Origin: an uncultured Eubacteriales bacterium | Lineage (GTDB): Bacteria; Bacillota; Clostridia; Lachnospirales; Anaerotignaceae | Length of the DNA: 7,038 nt | Reading direction: 5' to 3' | Assembly (NCBI GenBank): GCA_900548595.1 | Contig: URLB01000105.1 | Coordinates: 1-7,038 of the forward strand | Shown here: in pieces, positions 6,839-7,038 of the stretch | Position numbering within the stretch: position 1 is the stretch's first letter | How the letters are laid out: each line of letters opens with the position of its first letter | The notes under the pieces: model-generated | Seen by the model: the letters and a program-made list of their open reading frames with translations, nothing else | What the model was told of the DNA's origin: nothing | Database searches by the model: none | Made by a program: the position numbers and the translations under genes

Positions 6839-6879
6839 CGGTCCTGAACTTTCCGAATAAGAGAGACAGGACCGTTTTT
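6839..6879 (+). terminator. Rho-independent terminator of the PLP enzyme operon
   Basis: CGGTCCTG (6839-6846) and CAGGACCG (6867-6874) form a perfect GC-rich 8-bp stem. The 20-nt interior can form a further short helix (CTTTC 6849-6853 with GAGAG 6861-6865). Five T follow (6875-6879). It begins 10 nt after the stop codon of the threonine synthase-like gene. Confidence 0.87.
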
Positions 6880-6936
6880 GCATGTGAATATTCGGAGTAT
6901 TTTTAAGAATTATTGAGTAGTTCTATGAAGCTGAGA

Positions 6937-6962
6937 AGTTTATGCTATCAATTAGATAAACT
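6937..6962. repeat. Short AT-rich inverted repeat
   Basis: AGTTTAT (6937-6943) and ATAAACT (6956-6962) are exact reverse complements around a 12-nt loop. It lies in non-coding sequence between two terminator-like hairpins. The stem is weak and could easily be chance. Confidence 0.3.
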
Positions 6963-6972
6963 GGAATTGTCT

Positions 6973-7010
6973 AAAATAGTAAAGCCGTACCGCTTACTAT
7001 TTTTTCTTTT
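6973..7010. terminator. Second terminator-like hairpin, possibly bidirectional
   Basis: AAAATAGTAA (6973-6982) pairs with TTACTATTTT (6994-7003). One bulged A (6983) separates this from an inner GC/GC pair, with a 6-nt loop at 6986-6991. On the + strand a run of six T, one C and four T follow (7000-7010). On the - strand the 3' side has only four T. With no + strand gene seen after 6829, it may be a back-up terminator, end an unrecognised RNA, or serve a gene entering from the right on the - strand. Confidence 0.55.
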
Positions 7011-7038
7011 ACTGCTGAAACAGTATCTTTGATTGAAT

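Overview
The window looks like chromosomal DNA of a low-GC Bacillota, most likely an anaerobic member of class Clostridia. The signs are strong AGGAGG-type ribosome binding sites, heavy use of ATA (Ile), AGA (Arg) and GGA (Gly), U-tailed intrinsic terminators, and the LL-diaminopimelate aminotransferase (DapL) route to meso-diaminopimelate. Genus or species cannot be read from the sequence. All five protein-coding genes are on the + strand and all are intact. I see no mobile element, CRISPR array, tRNA or rRNA.

Region 1 (1-103) is a short leader with an imperfect hairpin cut by the window edge, then the pyrG ribosome binding site. Region 2 (104-3751) is a compact run: pyrG (CTP synthase), dapF (diaminopimelate epimerase), dapL (LL-diaminopimelate aminotransferase). 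dapF starts 32 nt after pyrG, and dapL starts inside the end of dapF. DapL makes LL-diaminopimelate from tetrahydrodipicolinate and DapF epimerises it to the meso form for peptidoglycan and lysine, so the whole acyl-free end of the pathway sits in two overlapping genes. A clear intrinsic terminator (3814-3861) closes the unit.

Region 3 (3862-4045) is very AT-rich and carries a good sigma-A-type promoter (TTTACA, 17 nt, TATATT) with an inverted repeat across its -35 element. Region 4 (4046-6829) is a second transcription unit of two fold-type II PLP enzymes. The first is a 491-residue protein of the cysteine synthase/TrpB superfamily with no assignable substrate. The second is a 414-residue threonine synthase-like protein with an N-terminal four-cysteine zinc ribbon, a UUG start and a stem-loop just ahead of its ribosome binding site. 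A strong terminator follows (6839-6879). The last 160 bases hold no convincing gene, but contain a second terminator-like hairpin.

The first unit is ordinary housekeeping metabolism. The paired PLP enzymes are the least explained part of the window and the best candidate for an undescribed small pathway.
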